Shown here piece by piece: positions 8,691 to 18,184 of a stretch of DNA of 20,016 nt. A program made the position numbers and the translations under genes. The stretch is from Hymenoscyphus infarciens (taxonomy: Eukaryota > Ascomycota > Leotiomycetes > Helotiales > Helotiaceae), in contig LLCB01000584.1 in NCBI GenBank assembly GCA_001414345.1, positions 1 through 20,016 on the forward strand. The letters run 5' to 3'. The first letter of the stretch is position 1; the number at the start of each line of letters is the position of its first letter. The notes under the pieces are model-generated. The model made no database searches. It worked only from the letters and a program-made list of their open reading frames with translations, and had not been told where the DNA came from.

Positions 8691-8745
8691 CGATTCAATA
8701 CCGATTTGAACTAGGTTTGAGTAAAAGCGAGTAGGCATATACGTA

Positions 8746-9105
8746 CCTAGATAGGTAGTTATAGCCTAGGTACTTAATAATCTAAGCAAGGATTATGAGA
8801 ATATTATATCTAATATAACTTAATTCTTATAAAACGATATTAATACCTATACTATAGAGAACTTATTCTCTAATCTTATAGACGAGTTTAAAAGATAAGA
8901 GTCTAAAGAAGAAGAAGCCTTTATAAGCTCTACTCCTTATAAGAACTCTTATAAAGGAAAGAAGCCTTATAAGATTATAAAAAGGAAATACTATACCTAT
9001 TATAAGTAGGCTACATACTTTATAAATAAGTATTACTACCTTAATCTATAAAAAGCACTTAAAGGCTTTATATTTAAAAAGGGTATACTTAGGGCTAGCT
9101 CTAAC
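8746..9105 (+). pseudogene. Copia-1 gag, C-terminal part with decayed zinc knuckle
   Basis: This continues the gag frame after element A: VLNNLSKDYENIISNIT, SNLIDEFKR and a basic stretch (YKGKKPYKIIKRK). A zinc-knuckle position with the exact C-x2-C-x4-H-x4-C spacing follows at 8992-9033. All four ligand codons are now Tyr (8992, 9001, 9016, 9031), as expected if TGT became TAT and CAC became TAC. The boundary to pol is not marked by a frameshift. Gag and pol are one frame, as in most copia elements, and the 9105 limit is approximate. Confidence 0.85.
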
Positions 9106-9580
9106 AAAGAAAGAGAAGAAAAGAGCTTATCTTAAGATAAAAGAGATACAAACATTAATATTATATTTACTAACCTCGATTATAATAACGCTTAAGTTAT
9201 TAATAATAGAGAGGATAATATTAGCTTAGATAATCTAGACTTTGAGGTAAATAATACTTAAAATAAAAATATAAACTCTAATATTAATACTAGTATAAAT
9301 ACCTTTAACTCCTTGTTAAATACTAGATAAGCTAAATAGGTTCTTACTACTACCTCTAACTCTATAAATAATAAATCTAATTTTATACTAGACACTGCTG
9401 TTATAAAATATATAATATGTAATAAGCTCTATTTTGTAGATTATAAGCCTAGTAATAAACTAGTTAAGTGAGGCGAAGTAAAAACAATTAGTATTAAGGG
9501 AGTTAGTTCTGTTTATATTAGGTTTAAAGATAATAATATTATTAAGTCTTTTATACTTAAAAACTGTTTATATATGTCTG
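9106..9580 (+). pseudogene. Copia-1 protease region
   Basis: A linker rich in Asn/Ser/Asp is followed by FILDTAVIKYIICNK (codon for the Asp at 9391). This sits where copia proteases have the D-S/T-G-A-T-x-H-I-C motif. The Asp survives, the Gly is not evident and the His is Tyr. Downstream SIKGVSSVYIRFKD and LKNCLYMSELGYNLIS match the conserved strand and LxxVLYVPxLxxNLLS segment of the family. A TGA at 9469 replaces a probable Trp. The aspartic protease would process the polyprotein; it is dead here. Confidence 0.8.
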
Positions 9581-10790
9581 AGCTAGGCTATAACCTAATA
9601 AGTTAAAGTAAATTAGTAAATTCCTATACTATATTTACCTCTAATAATTGCTATATTAAAGATAATAAAATAAATAAGCTTATAACTAAAGGTAATAAGA
9701 TAGATAACTTATATTATTTAGATATTATTCCTCTTAGATATAAAAACACTATATTAAGTGATACTATACTTAATATAATAAAGTATAAAAATATAGACAA
9801 ACTATGCCTATATAATAGACTAGGATATATTAGTTTATAAGTATTAAATAAGATTATTAATACTATAAAAGGTTATAATAATATTATATTTAATAAAGAT
9901 ATAAATAATAGTATTATTAATTGTAAAAACTGTCTTAAAAGTAAATTTACTAATAAGATAAATAGACTAATAAGCGGTAGAGTCTTTAGTCTATTAGAAA
10001 AAGTTAGTAGTAATCTATGTAGTCTTATAAAACCTAATACTTATAATAACTATAAATACTTTATAACCTTTCTAGATAAGCACTTTAGGTTCTTAGAAGT
10101 TAAATTACTTAGAAGTAAAAGTAAGGCTTTTATAGCTTTTAAAGAATTTAAGAATAAGGAAGAAAATAATATAAATAATAAGTATATAAGAATATTTAGT
10201 ATAGATAATAGTATTGAATTTGTTAATAATAAATTTAATACCTATTTAAAAGAACATGGAATAATATATTAATTATTACCTATTTATACTCTTAAACTTA
10301 ATAGTTTAGTAGAGAGAATAAATCGTACTATACTTAATAAAGCTAGATATCTTTTATATTAGGCTAACTTACCTTTTATATTTTAGGGAGAAGCTATACT
10401 AATAGCTACTTATCTATATAATAGAACACCTTACTCTAAATTAGACTATAAAACTCCTTATAAACTTAAATATAAGGAATAACCTTATATAGGTAATATA
10501 AAGATATTTGGTTCTATAGCTTATTATAAGAATAAATAAAATAGTATTAAAAAGCTAGATAAAAAAGCTAATAAAGCTATACTAATAGGCTTTAATAAAA
10601 ACTTATATAAGCTCTATAATATTATACTTAAAAAACCTATTTAGGTTAGAGACATATATATAATAGAAAATAAGTTTTTAGATACTATAAGAGATATAAT
10701 AAATGATAGTAATTATATAGATACTAGCCTACTAGAAGATAGAAGAAACTCTAATCTAAGAGGATTAGATATAAATAAGATTAGAATTAA
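9581..10790 (+). pseudogene. Copia-1 integrase
   Basis: The zinc domain shows both His replaced by Tyr (9811-9813, 9826-9828, in LYNRLGYI) while the CKNC cysteines (9922, 9931) survive. In the catalytic core (rve) the first Asp has become Asn (10012-10014, SNLCS where the family has SDLCG). The second Asp is kept (10204-10206, SIDNSIEFVNN), as is the Glu (10312-10314, LVERINRT). YLYNRTPYSKLDYKTPYKL and IKIFGSIAYYKN are conserved C-terminal segments. Several TAA/TAG stops interrupt it. The enzyme would insert cDNA; the AAAAT duplication fits this class. Confidence 0.9.
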
Positions 10791-11790
10791 AAACACGTCT
10801 AATTACGCGTCTGATCTTAGCGATTTTAGTATAAATAATATTAGGACTAATAATATAGATATTAATAAGTCTAATAAAGATATATCAACTGCGACTAGTG
10901 ACTTAGAAGAACTAGACGTGAATAATACTAGACTTAATAGTCTTAAAATAAATGAGCCTAAATCTAATAAACTAAATAATCTATATAATATAGATGATAT
11001 AGACGAGCTAGCTCTAGTAGCTAATATTAATAATAAGCCTACTAATTATAAGGAGGCTATATCTAATATTAATAGTACTAAATAGCTTTATGTTATAAAA
11101 CTAGAAGTAGACGAACTAGAGTTATAAAATACTTGGGATCTAGTAGACTTACCTAGTAATAGAATACCTTTAAAAGGTAGGTGGGTATATAAAATTAAAA
11201 CTGACCTTAATAATAATATTATAAAATATAAGGCTAGGTGGGTAGTATAGGGATTTAATTAAGTTTTAGGTATTGATTACTTAGAAATGTTCTCTACTAT
11301 ATATAGACCTGAGATATATAGACTAGTATTTCTACTAGCTATAATAAACAAATAGTATTTATATTAATATAATATTAAAAACGTATTTATATATACTAAT
11401 ATAGATAAAGATATCTATGTTATATAACCTATAGGCTTTGAAGTAGATAATAAGGTTTGTAAACTTAATAAGGCCTTATATAGGCTAAAATAATTGCCTA
11501 GGCTATGGTATAAATATCTATTAGATATTTGTTCTAAGCTAGGCTTTATAGTCTTACTATATGACTAAGGCATTTTTATTAATAGAATTACTAAAGTTAT
11601 TATTATATACTATGTAGATGACTTAATAATAACTAGACCTAATAAGAAAGACATAGATAATATTATATCTAATATAAGTAAGGTTCTAAAAATACAGTAT
11701 TTAGGCCTTATAAACTAGTTCTTAGGAATGGAAATAAAGTATAATATTAGTAATTAAACATTTACTATAAATTAAAACAAATATCTAGCT
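10791..11790 (+). pseudogene. Copia-1 linker and reverse transcriptase
   Basis: An Asn/Asp/Ser-rich linker leads to the copia RT (RVT_2). Landmarks are NTWDLVDLPSNRIPLKGRWV, KTDLNNNIIKYKARWVV, GIDYLEMFSTIYRPEIYRLV, PIGFEVDNKVCKLNKALYRL, PRLWYKYLL and the catalytic YVDD box at 11611-11622, which is intact. FLGMEIKYN follows near 11720. About a dozen stops are present, chiefly at expected Gln codons (e.g. WVV-stop-GFN-stop). The phase matches gag, integrase and RNase H. Confidence 0.93.
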
Positions 11791-12487
11791 AATATTAAGA
11801 CTAAATTTAATAAAGATAAACTGACCCTTATATCTATACTTATAGAACTAGGCTTATACTTAGATAAAAACGAAGACTAAGCTACTAAAGACGATATTAC
11901 TACTTATTAATAAGAAGTAGGGTCTTTAATATACCTAAGTACTAAAACTAGACCTGATATTACCTTTGTAGTTAATAGATATGCTAGATTTATGTCTAAT
12001 CCTAGTATAGCTTACTTTAGAGCTTTAGAAAGGATATGGAAATATCTAAATTATAAGCTTACTCTAGGGTTATACTATAATACTATAGATAATAGACTAG
12101 ACCTAAAAGCCTTTACCGATGTAGATTAGAGAGGTTGTATTATAGGTTGAAAAAGCACTAGCGGCTATATCATATATATAAATAACTGTATTATTAGCTA
12201 GAATACTATATTATAGAAAACCGTTACTATATCTAGCTATGAAGCCGAATATATGGCTTATAAAGAAGTAGTTAAAGAAGTACTCTACTTAAATAACCTA
12301 GTAGACTACTTTAATAAACTTATAACTAATAATACTACTACTATACCTACTCTTCTAACTAATAGTGAATTAGCTCAGAAACTAGCTAATAATCCTGAGT
12401 TTTATAAGAGAATAAAGTATGTTGATATTATATATTACTTTATAAGAGATGTAATAGATAGTAGTTAAATAACGCTAGTATATGTTA
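11791..12487 (+). pseudogene. Copia-1 connection and RNase H domain (main part)
   Basis: GSLIYLSTKTRPDITFVVNR is the conserved pre-RNase H motif (family: YLxxxTRPDIxFAV). RNase H has LKAFTDVD (Asp codon 12118-12120), a TGA at 12148 for Trp before KSTSGYIIYI, and ISSYEAEYMAYKEVVKEVLYL (Glu near 12241). The last open stretch without a stop, 12253-12468 (71 codons), is just part of this domain and not a separate gene. The frame is interrupted at 12487 by type II element B and resumes at 14460 with SIKDDIADGF. Confidence 0.92.
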
Positions 12488-14457
12488 CTATACTGCCGAA
12501 CCGCTATTTACTCAACTCCGGTTCAACTCCAGTTCGAATCCGATTCGACTCCGGTTCGAGTCCGATTCAGCTCCGATTCGAATTAAGGTTAACCTAGGAT
12601 CAGATTATGTTCCAAGCGGCTCAGAACCAGTTCAGAACCAGTTCAGAACCAGTTCGGAACTAGTTCAGAACCAGCTCGGAACTAGCTCGGAACTAGGTCA
12701 GAACCAGAGCTAAATTAGTTCAAAACCAGAGCTAAATTAGTTTCTTCATCTATAACACCTTGAACGTATCTGATTCAGAGTCGACTTTAGTTCCAAACTA
12801 GTTCAGAACTAGTTTAGAACTAGTTCAGAACCAGTTCAGAACCAGTTCAGAACCAGTTCAGAGCTAGCTTAGAACTAGTTTCAAGCTAGTTTTAAGCTAG
12901 TATTGAAAAATAATTAAAAGAGCTTAAAAAAGGACTTGAATTTAAAATCACGTAAAAAGGTATATATTATATAGCTATACTACTCTTATATAACATGCCT
13001 AACCAGGTCCTGCTTCCACTAATTCCACTAATTCCACTAATTCCACTAATTATTCTACTGATTATTCCACAGATTGTTCCACCAACCCATGACGTCATCC
13101 CTGTATATATGCCTCGATGTAATTGGTTTAACCAGTCGGTCAGTTAGTTAGTCGGTCAGTCGGTCAGCAACTATAAGGCACGCACGTCAGTTTAGGAAGT
13201 AAGGGTAGAAACAGTACGTACTATAAAAGCGACACCAACAACGACAGTGATGACGTAGATGACAAATCCAATGCTTCTAATTCGCTAGGCAACTAATTCA
13301 ATAGCTCTAATTCGCTTTACTAAAAGTCTGACCGTAAAATATGCCTAAATCGTTAAAAAAGAAGGGTTATTATTCGACGACGTAGAATTGACCGAGGTAG
13401 CGAACGTAACGAATACAACGTCGATTACGATGCCGACTAGCGGCCCGATGCCGAGCCAGGAATACAATGCAGTAGCTATATTAATAGATGGTTATCGTTG
13501 TCGTCGTCGAAGTGTCGATGTCGAAGTGTCAAAGTCGAAGTGTCGAAGTCGAAGTCGTTGAAGTCGAAGTCGTTGAATTCAAAGGTAGAGGTAGCCTATA
13601 CACTAGGTCTTGGCGGTTACATAGCTAGTTGTACGTAGCACACCGTGTTCAGTAAGAGCGACCCTGGCACAAAAGCCACGCCCTACTATATGACCCACTT
13701 TAGTCACATGACTTTTATTTTTTATATACTTATAGCTCTAATTCTAAAGATTATTAAAATATAATTACTAATTAAAGTTAATATATAAAAAGTCGCTTAA
13801 ATCGCCTTTAAAAAAAAAAACACTCTCTCTAGACTTTTTATTTTTTCTTCTAAGTACTTTTTAAGTATTATTATACTACTAATATATAGCTAGTATATAC
13901 TAAAGCTAGTATTAGTTATAATAGAATAGCTTAAGCTACTTAGAACTACTTAGAATAGGTTCAGAATAGGTTCAGAACCTCTCTAACTAGGTTTAGAACC
14001 TCTCTAAACTATAGCTAGCTATAGCTCTAATTAATTCAATAATTCTGATTAATTCGGAATAGGTTCAAAACCTTTCTAAACTACGGTCCAGCTATAGCTT
14101 TGAACGTTTCTACGATTTAGAATAGGTTTAGAACCTCTCTAAATAAGCTTTAAATAGGTTTAGAACCTTTTTAAACTACGGTCTAGCTATAGCTCTGAAC
14201 GTTTCAACGATTTGGAATAGGTTTAGAACCTATTCAGAACCTATTCTAAACCTATTTAGAACCTATTTAGAACCTATTCTAAACCTATTCCGAACCTATT
14301 TAGAACCTATTCTAAACCTATTTAGAACTTATTCTGAACCTATTCAGAACCTATTCAGAACCTATTCCAAACCTATTCAGAACCTATTCCGAACCTATTG
14401 AAATCGATTCAATACCGATTTGAACTAGGTTTGAGTAAAAGCGAGTGGGCATATACG
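12488..14457 (+). mobile_element. Type II non-autonomous TIR element, copy B (inside Copia-1 RNase H tail)
   Basis: This 1970-bp element has TA at 12486-12487 and 14458-14459. The ends are CTATACTGCCGAACCGCTA and (3', reverse complement) CGTATATGCCCACTCGCTT. Removing it with one TA joins YV to SIKDDIADGF, exactly as in the uninterrupted relative at 1729-1903, so its boundaries are certain to the base. Parts: 5' module with 11-bp arrays (about 12508-12900), shared core (about 12945-13870) and 3' module (about 13945-14400). CpG and some CpA are retained, so it is less mutated than copy A. No transposase was seen. A frame running through much of the core is discussed in the findings but not called as a gene. 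Confidence 0.9.
13500..13585 (+). repeat. Degenerate TCG/TCGAAG microsatellite, core of copy B
   Basis: This is a short TCGTCGTCG tract followed by interrupted TCGAAGTG, TCGATG and TCGAAGTCGTTGAAG units. It is much shorter and less regular than in type I copies 1 and 2, giving a length polymorphism among cores. Confidence 0.8.
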
Positions 14458-14459
14458 TA

Positions 14460-14554
14460 GTATAAAAGACGATATAGCCGACGGCTTTATAAAAGGCTTA
14501 GATAAGACTAAGTATAATATATTTATTAAAAGTCTTAATCTTAAAGATAGCTAA
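14460..14554 (+). pseudogene. Copia-1 polyprotein C-terminal tail
   Basis: The joined frame gives SIKDDIADGFIKGLDKTKYN and IFIKSLNLKDS, then TAA at 14552-14554. The family's C-terminal motif is x-D-x-x-A-D-x-x-T-K-x-L. If that TAA was originally CAA, the protein may have run a little further towards the purine tract. Using this stop, the joined reading frame (6297-6695, 8746-12487, 14460-14551) is 1411 codons, a typical copia length. Confidence 0.85.
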
Positions 14555-14610
14555 AAATATATATAATAATATAAGATAGATATAGTACTTAATATATATA
14601 TCTACCTTAT

Positions 14611-14617
14611 GAGAGGA
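14611..14617 (+). other. Polypurine tract of Copia-1
   Basis: GAGAGGA immediately precedes the TG of the 3' LTR. A purine run at this spot primes plus-strand DNA synthesis in LTR retrotransposons. Confidence 0.75.
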
Positions 14618-15117
14618 TGTAATATATATAATAATATAAGATCAACAAGTTAAGGATTTAAAGTATTTAAGTCTAAGATAATAAAATTATTATAAATAAT
14701 TTTTAACTTACGCTATAGACTACCTAGGATTACGTGCTTAATCTTATATAGGCCTATTTAGTAAGCCTAATAAGTGTGTTATATGACCGCGTGTCTATAA
14801 CGTGTTAGAGACGCTTTAGAGCAACGTGTTAATATGTGGACCTAAAATAAAGGATCCTTTGTTTTAGCTCTTTGTCTTAAAAGTATAAAGAAATCGCTGG
14901 ATTGGTATAAGTCTACTACCTTAGTGGATATTACGTGTTACGGACCTAATTCTATACCTGGTTCTGCACGCTAAGACTGCCAAGCCTTCGGTCTATATAA
15001 GGAGGCCTTTGGGACACTGAAAAGATCTGAACACATATATATACCTACACATTTATATATATATATAATTCATATATATTCACTCCCTGACTGCTTCATC
15101 ACGTGACTATTCTTACA
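14618..15117 (+). repeat. Copia-1 3' LTR
   Basis: This 500-bp LTR starts TGTAATATATA and ends CTTACA, keeping the canonical TG..CA. It has TATATAAGG at 14994-15002 and a CACGTG at 15100-15105 that is mutated in the 5' LTR (TTACGTAA). The two LTRs differ mainly by transitions in both directions, so RIP hit each independently and LTR divergence cannot be used as a clock. Confidence 0.93.
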
Positions 15118-15122
15118 AAAAT

Positions 15123-15336
15123 CGACATAGTTTTAGCTTTTATATAAAGGGATATAGATATAGAAAGACTAAATATTACCTCTCTAGAAGGAATAAACGA
15201 ATATCTACATATTCTTAGGTTATATAATAATATATTAAAAAACATAAAAAACTCTTTTACCTAAATCATATACTAAGTATTTAGAACTTCTAAAAGCTCT
15301 CTATAGATTAAAACAATCAGCTAGAATCTAGTTCAC
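15123..15336 (+). pseudogene. Copia-2 reverse transcriptase, middle piece (2 of 3)
   Basis: This resumes the RT frame broken at 5790: KIDIVLAFI then a stop, RDIDIERLNITSLEGINEYL. One frameshift near 15250-15285 separates this from YLELLKALYRLKQSARI then TAG, FT, the family's L..ALYGLKQSxRxW motif. The piece ends at a TA (15337-15338), where a minus-strand type I element is inserted. After that element the frame resumes in phase at YIDD, but about 30 residues normally lying between the LKQS motif and YxDD are missing. This is a different copia family from Copia-1, judging from the RT residues. Confidence 0.83.
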
Positions 15337-15338
15337 TA

Positions 15339-16785
15339 CTTATATGCCCTCTACTAGGGTTTTAAGCTAGTATTAACTTAGACTTAATACTAGTTTAATA
15401 CTAGTTTAAGATATTAGTTATTTCTTAAAGTAGCTTTAATACGTTTTATAAAACAATTTCAAGTATAAACCTAATTTATAAAACAATTCAAGGTAATTTA
15501 AGCCGATTTATAAAAGAATTCAAAGTAAGAAACTAATTTATAAAACGATTTAAAATTAGAAAACTTATAATCTAGCTCTTAACTTAGTTTAAAAAATATA
15601 TCTAAAATAAAGTACTTAAAAGAAAAAATAAAAAGTCTAGAAAGAGTATTTTTTTTTTCAAAGGCGATTTAAGCAGCTTTTTATATATAAACCTTATATA
15701 ATTTTTATATTCTAGTAGTCCTTAAATTTAAAGCTACTAGTGTATAAATTTAGTAAGTCACGTGACTAAAGTAGGTCATATAGTAGGGCGTAGCTTTCGT
15801 ACTAGGGTTACTCTTACCGAACACGGTATACTACGTACAACTAGCTATATAACCGCCAAGACCTAGCACACAGGCTACCCCTACCTTTAACTTCGAAACT
15901 TCGACACTTTAATACTTTGACACTTTACTTTAATAATAACGATAACAACGACAACGATAATAATAATAACTCTCTATTACTATTATATTATATTCGTTAC
16001 TTAGCATCGGGCTGCTTATCGGTATTATAATCCACGTTATATTCGTTGTATTTACTACTCTGGTTAATTCCACGTCGTTGAATAACATCGGCTAGTATAA
16101 GTATATTTCACGGTTAGACTTTTAGCAGAGTGAATAAGAAGCCTTAAATTAGTTACCTAGCAAATTCTGACGTATATGTCTTATAGTTTTCGACTAACTA
16201 ACCGACTAACTAACTAACTAATTAAACTAATTATATTAAGGTATATATATAGAGATGACGTTATTTAGGTTAGTAGAATATTCAGTAGAACATTTAGTAG
16301 AATATTAAGTAGAATATATAGTGGAATAATTAGTAGAATTAGTGGAATTAGTAGAATTAGTAGAAGTAGGACTCGGGTACTCGATAAACCAGGGTATATT
16401 ATATAAGAGTAGTATAGCTATATAATATATGCCTAATTATGTGATTTTAGTCTTTTAATATGTATTCGCTAGTGATAAATAGTTTTTAGTACTAATTTAA
16501 TATTACTCTAATACTAAGTTAATACTAGTTTAAAGCAGGTCTAATACTAACTTAACTTACCTAACCCGGTTTATAACCTAGTTTAACTCGCTAAAACGAG
16601 TCGGGTTTTACTATTATAAATTATCTTAAGTTAGTTTTAAAGTATATTAAACCTAGTTTTTAAATTATTTTAAACTGCTTTAATCTATTTTATAAACTAG
16701 TTTAAATACGCTTCTAAAATTAGTTTAAATTACCTCTAAACCTGATTCAACCCTGACTTAAAACCCTCGCGAGTTAGTAGTAAAG
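15339..16785 (-). mobile_element. Type I non-autonomous TIR element, copy 5 (inside Copia-2 RT)
   Basis: This 1447-bp minus-strand copy has TA at 15337-15338 and 16786-16787. The left end CTTATATGCCCTCTACTA is the 3' terminus. The right end (reverse complement CTTTACTACTAACTCGCGA) is the 5' terminus. It contains the 3' array (about 15420-15560), the shared core (about 15630-16430) with mostly decayed microsatellites (about 15880-15970), and the 5' module with the decayed hairpin. RIP is moderate: the GC-rich block is still recognisable at about 15755-15850. Excision keeps the Copia-2 frame in phase. Confidence 0.87.
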
Positions 16786-16787
16786 TA

Positions 16788-17735
16788 TATATATAGACGA
16801 CTTAGTAATAATTAGACCTATAGAAGAACTTTTTAAAAGTCTTATTAATAAACTTAAAAAACACTTTAATATTAAAGACTTAGGTCCTATTAAAGACTAC
16901 CTAGACATAGATATTATCAAGGAAAATAAATAGCTAAAACTAAGCTAAGAAAAATATAGATCTAAAGTATTAGATAAGCATAATCTTCTTAATTATAATC
17001 CTATTTATATACTAATAGATTCTAAGATTAAATTAATACTAAATCAATTTTAAACTAGTCTAGAAGATACTAGACTATTTTAAGTAATAATTAGCTATCT
17101 ACTATATATCTTTATATATACTAGACTAGATATTGCCTATACTACTATTATACTATTAAGATACGTATTAAACTCTTCTAAAGAATACTTTATAATAACT
17201 AAGTATATATTAAGATATCTAAAAATAACTATTTACTACTATATTATATATATAATAAAAGACATATCTAGCTATTTTATAAGTAGCTTTTATAACTCCG
17301 ATTACACTAGCGATATTAATAGCGCTAAATTAACTACTAGATATATTTTTTACTTAGCTAGAAGGCTAATTATATAGTGTTCTAAGCTATAAAGTATTAT
17401 AGCTTAATCTATAACTAAAGCTAAATATATAGCTATAAATATAGTCTTAAAAGAATCTATCTATATAATAGCCTTAGTTAAAGAACTAGGTTTTTATAAA
17501 CAAAAGAAATTCAGTTTATATACTAATAATAAAAGAGCTCTATAATTAGGTTATAACTCTATATATTACGAAAGAATAAAGTATATAGCTATTAAATAAT
17601 ACTATATAAGAGATTTATTAGTTAAAGAAACTATAAATCTAATATATATAAAATTAATAGATCAAAAAGCAGATAGCTTTACTACACTTAATAAAACAAA
17701 ATTCTAATAATTCCTTATATAATTAGGAATAATAA
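16788..17735 (+). pseudogene. Copia-2 RT C-terminal part and RNase H (3 of 3)
   Basis: The piece starts at the catalytic YIDD box (16790-16801, intact), then LVIIRPIEELFKSLINKLKK and FNIKDLGPIKDYLDIDI (family: F.MKDLG...YFLGIEI). YTRLDIAYTT is the TRPDI motif with Pro changed. RNase H is seen as SFYNSDYTSDINSAKLTTRY, LARRLII then a stop, CSKL, and SITKAKYIA, where the family has STAEAEYIA (the catalytic Glu position now reads Lys). It ends with DSFTTLNKTKF, two TAA stops, then FLI, matching the ADxxTKxLxxxKF..F...LG tail. Stops are TAA/TAG. No nearby copy of this family's upstream gag was found. Confidence 0.88.
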
Positions 17736-17739
17736 GTTA

Positions 17740-18184
17740 TATACTAATATACAAAAACTAAAGATTAATACTCTTAACTAACACGTCGAAATAACTTAAA
17801 TAGAAGTACTTATTAAGAGAGCGTATTAGCATATAATAAGCACTTATACTAGTACTTAATTATACTAGTATAGTATAATATCTCTAATATCCCTAGATTA
17901 ATAATATATAGTCTAGATAAATAGTACCTAATATAGATCACTAGTATCTAATAAACTAAATACTATCTAATAGACTAAATACTATTTAAGTATATAGATT
18001 AACACTATCTAATAGACTAAATACTATCTAATAAACTAAACACTATCTAAGTATACAGATTAACACTATCTAATAGATTAGTTATATCCGTAGTTTTAGA
18101 CTTAGAACTATACTAGTATTAGACTAGAAGGCTAGCTATAGTCTATATATATATATATAGAGTAGATAGCTTCTTAGTTTTTCA
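17740..18184 (+). repeat. Probable 3' untranslated region/LTR of Copia-2
   Basis: This non-coding stretch directly follows the Copia-2 stop and lies before an unrelated-orientation copia fragment. The position is that of a 3' LTR, but I could not find a second copy in the window, and the ends (TG..CA) are not clear; a TTTTTCA at 18178-18184 is a possible end. It contains the tandem repeat at 17955-18076 and an (AT)n run near 18142-18160. Confidence 0.4.
17955..18076 (+). repeat. Two 61-bp tandem units with 19-bp subrepeats
   Basis: The 61-bp unit runs 17955-18015 and 18016-18076. Each contains two near-copies of ACTAAATACTATCTAATAG and a TATAxAGATTAACAC segment. Differences are C/T and G/A changes. 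Such repeats are common in LTR U3 regions, which supports the LTR interpretation. Confidence 0.8.

Larger units (their letters stand above)
6696..8743 (+). mobile_element. Type II non-autonomous TIR element, copy A (inside Copia-1 gag)
   Basis: This 2048-bp element has TA at 6694-6695 and 8744-8745. The 5' end reads CTGTACTGCTGAACCGCTA and the reverse complement of the 3' end reads CGTATATGCCTACTCGCTT. Parts: 5' module with B-box-like and GAACTAGTTC arrays (6715-7195), shared core (about 7215-8090) and a 3' array module (about 8160-8690). Removing it with one TA restores the gag frame exactly (GIEL/PR), which fixes both ends and the TA duplication. The core is more decayed than in copy B: the TCGAAG array is reduced to a few units near 7785-7805. 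No transposase is present. Confidence 0.88.
5791..15117 (+). mobile_element. Complete, RIP-inactivated Ty1/copia LTR retrotransposon (Copia-1) with two nested type II elements
   Basis: The 9327-bp element comprises the 5' LTR (5791-6288), gag-pol, a purine tract (14611-14617) and the 3' LTR (14618-15117). It is flanked by the 5-bp duplication AAAAT (5786-5790 and 15118-15122). Two type II elements (6696-8743, 12488-14457) account for about 4.0 kb, leaving an original element of about 5.3 kb, normal for fungal copia. The integrase-before-RT order identifies copia (Pseudoviridae-like) rather than gypsy. It lies inside the RT of Copia-2. All coding segments share one phase when each type II insertion is removed with one TA. 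About all stops are TAA/TAG, plus TGA at 9469 and 12148, both explained by G-to-A at Trp. It cannot encode active proteins. Confidence 0.93.

Noticed and set aside
12253..12468. A 71-codon open frame as an independent small gene
   Set aside because: It is in phase with, and part of, the Copia-1 RNase H domain; its ATG is an internal Met (SSYEAEYMAY).
13109..13360. Translation start at the ATG in copy B (MPRCNWFNQSVS-like)
   Set aside because: The following 4-bp repeats differ in number between copies and shift the phase, so the start is not conserved as part of one frame.
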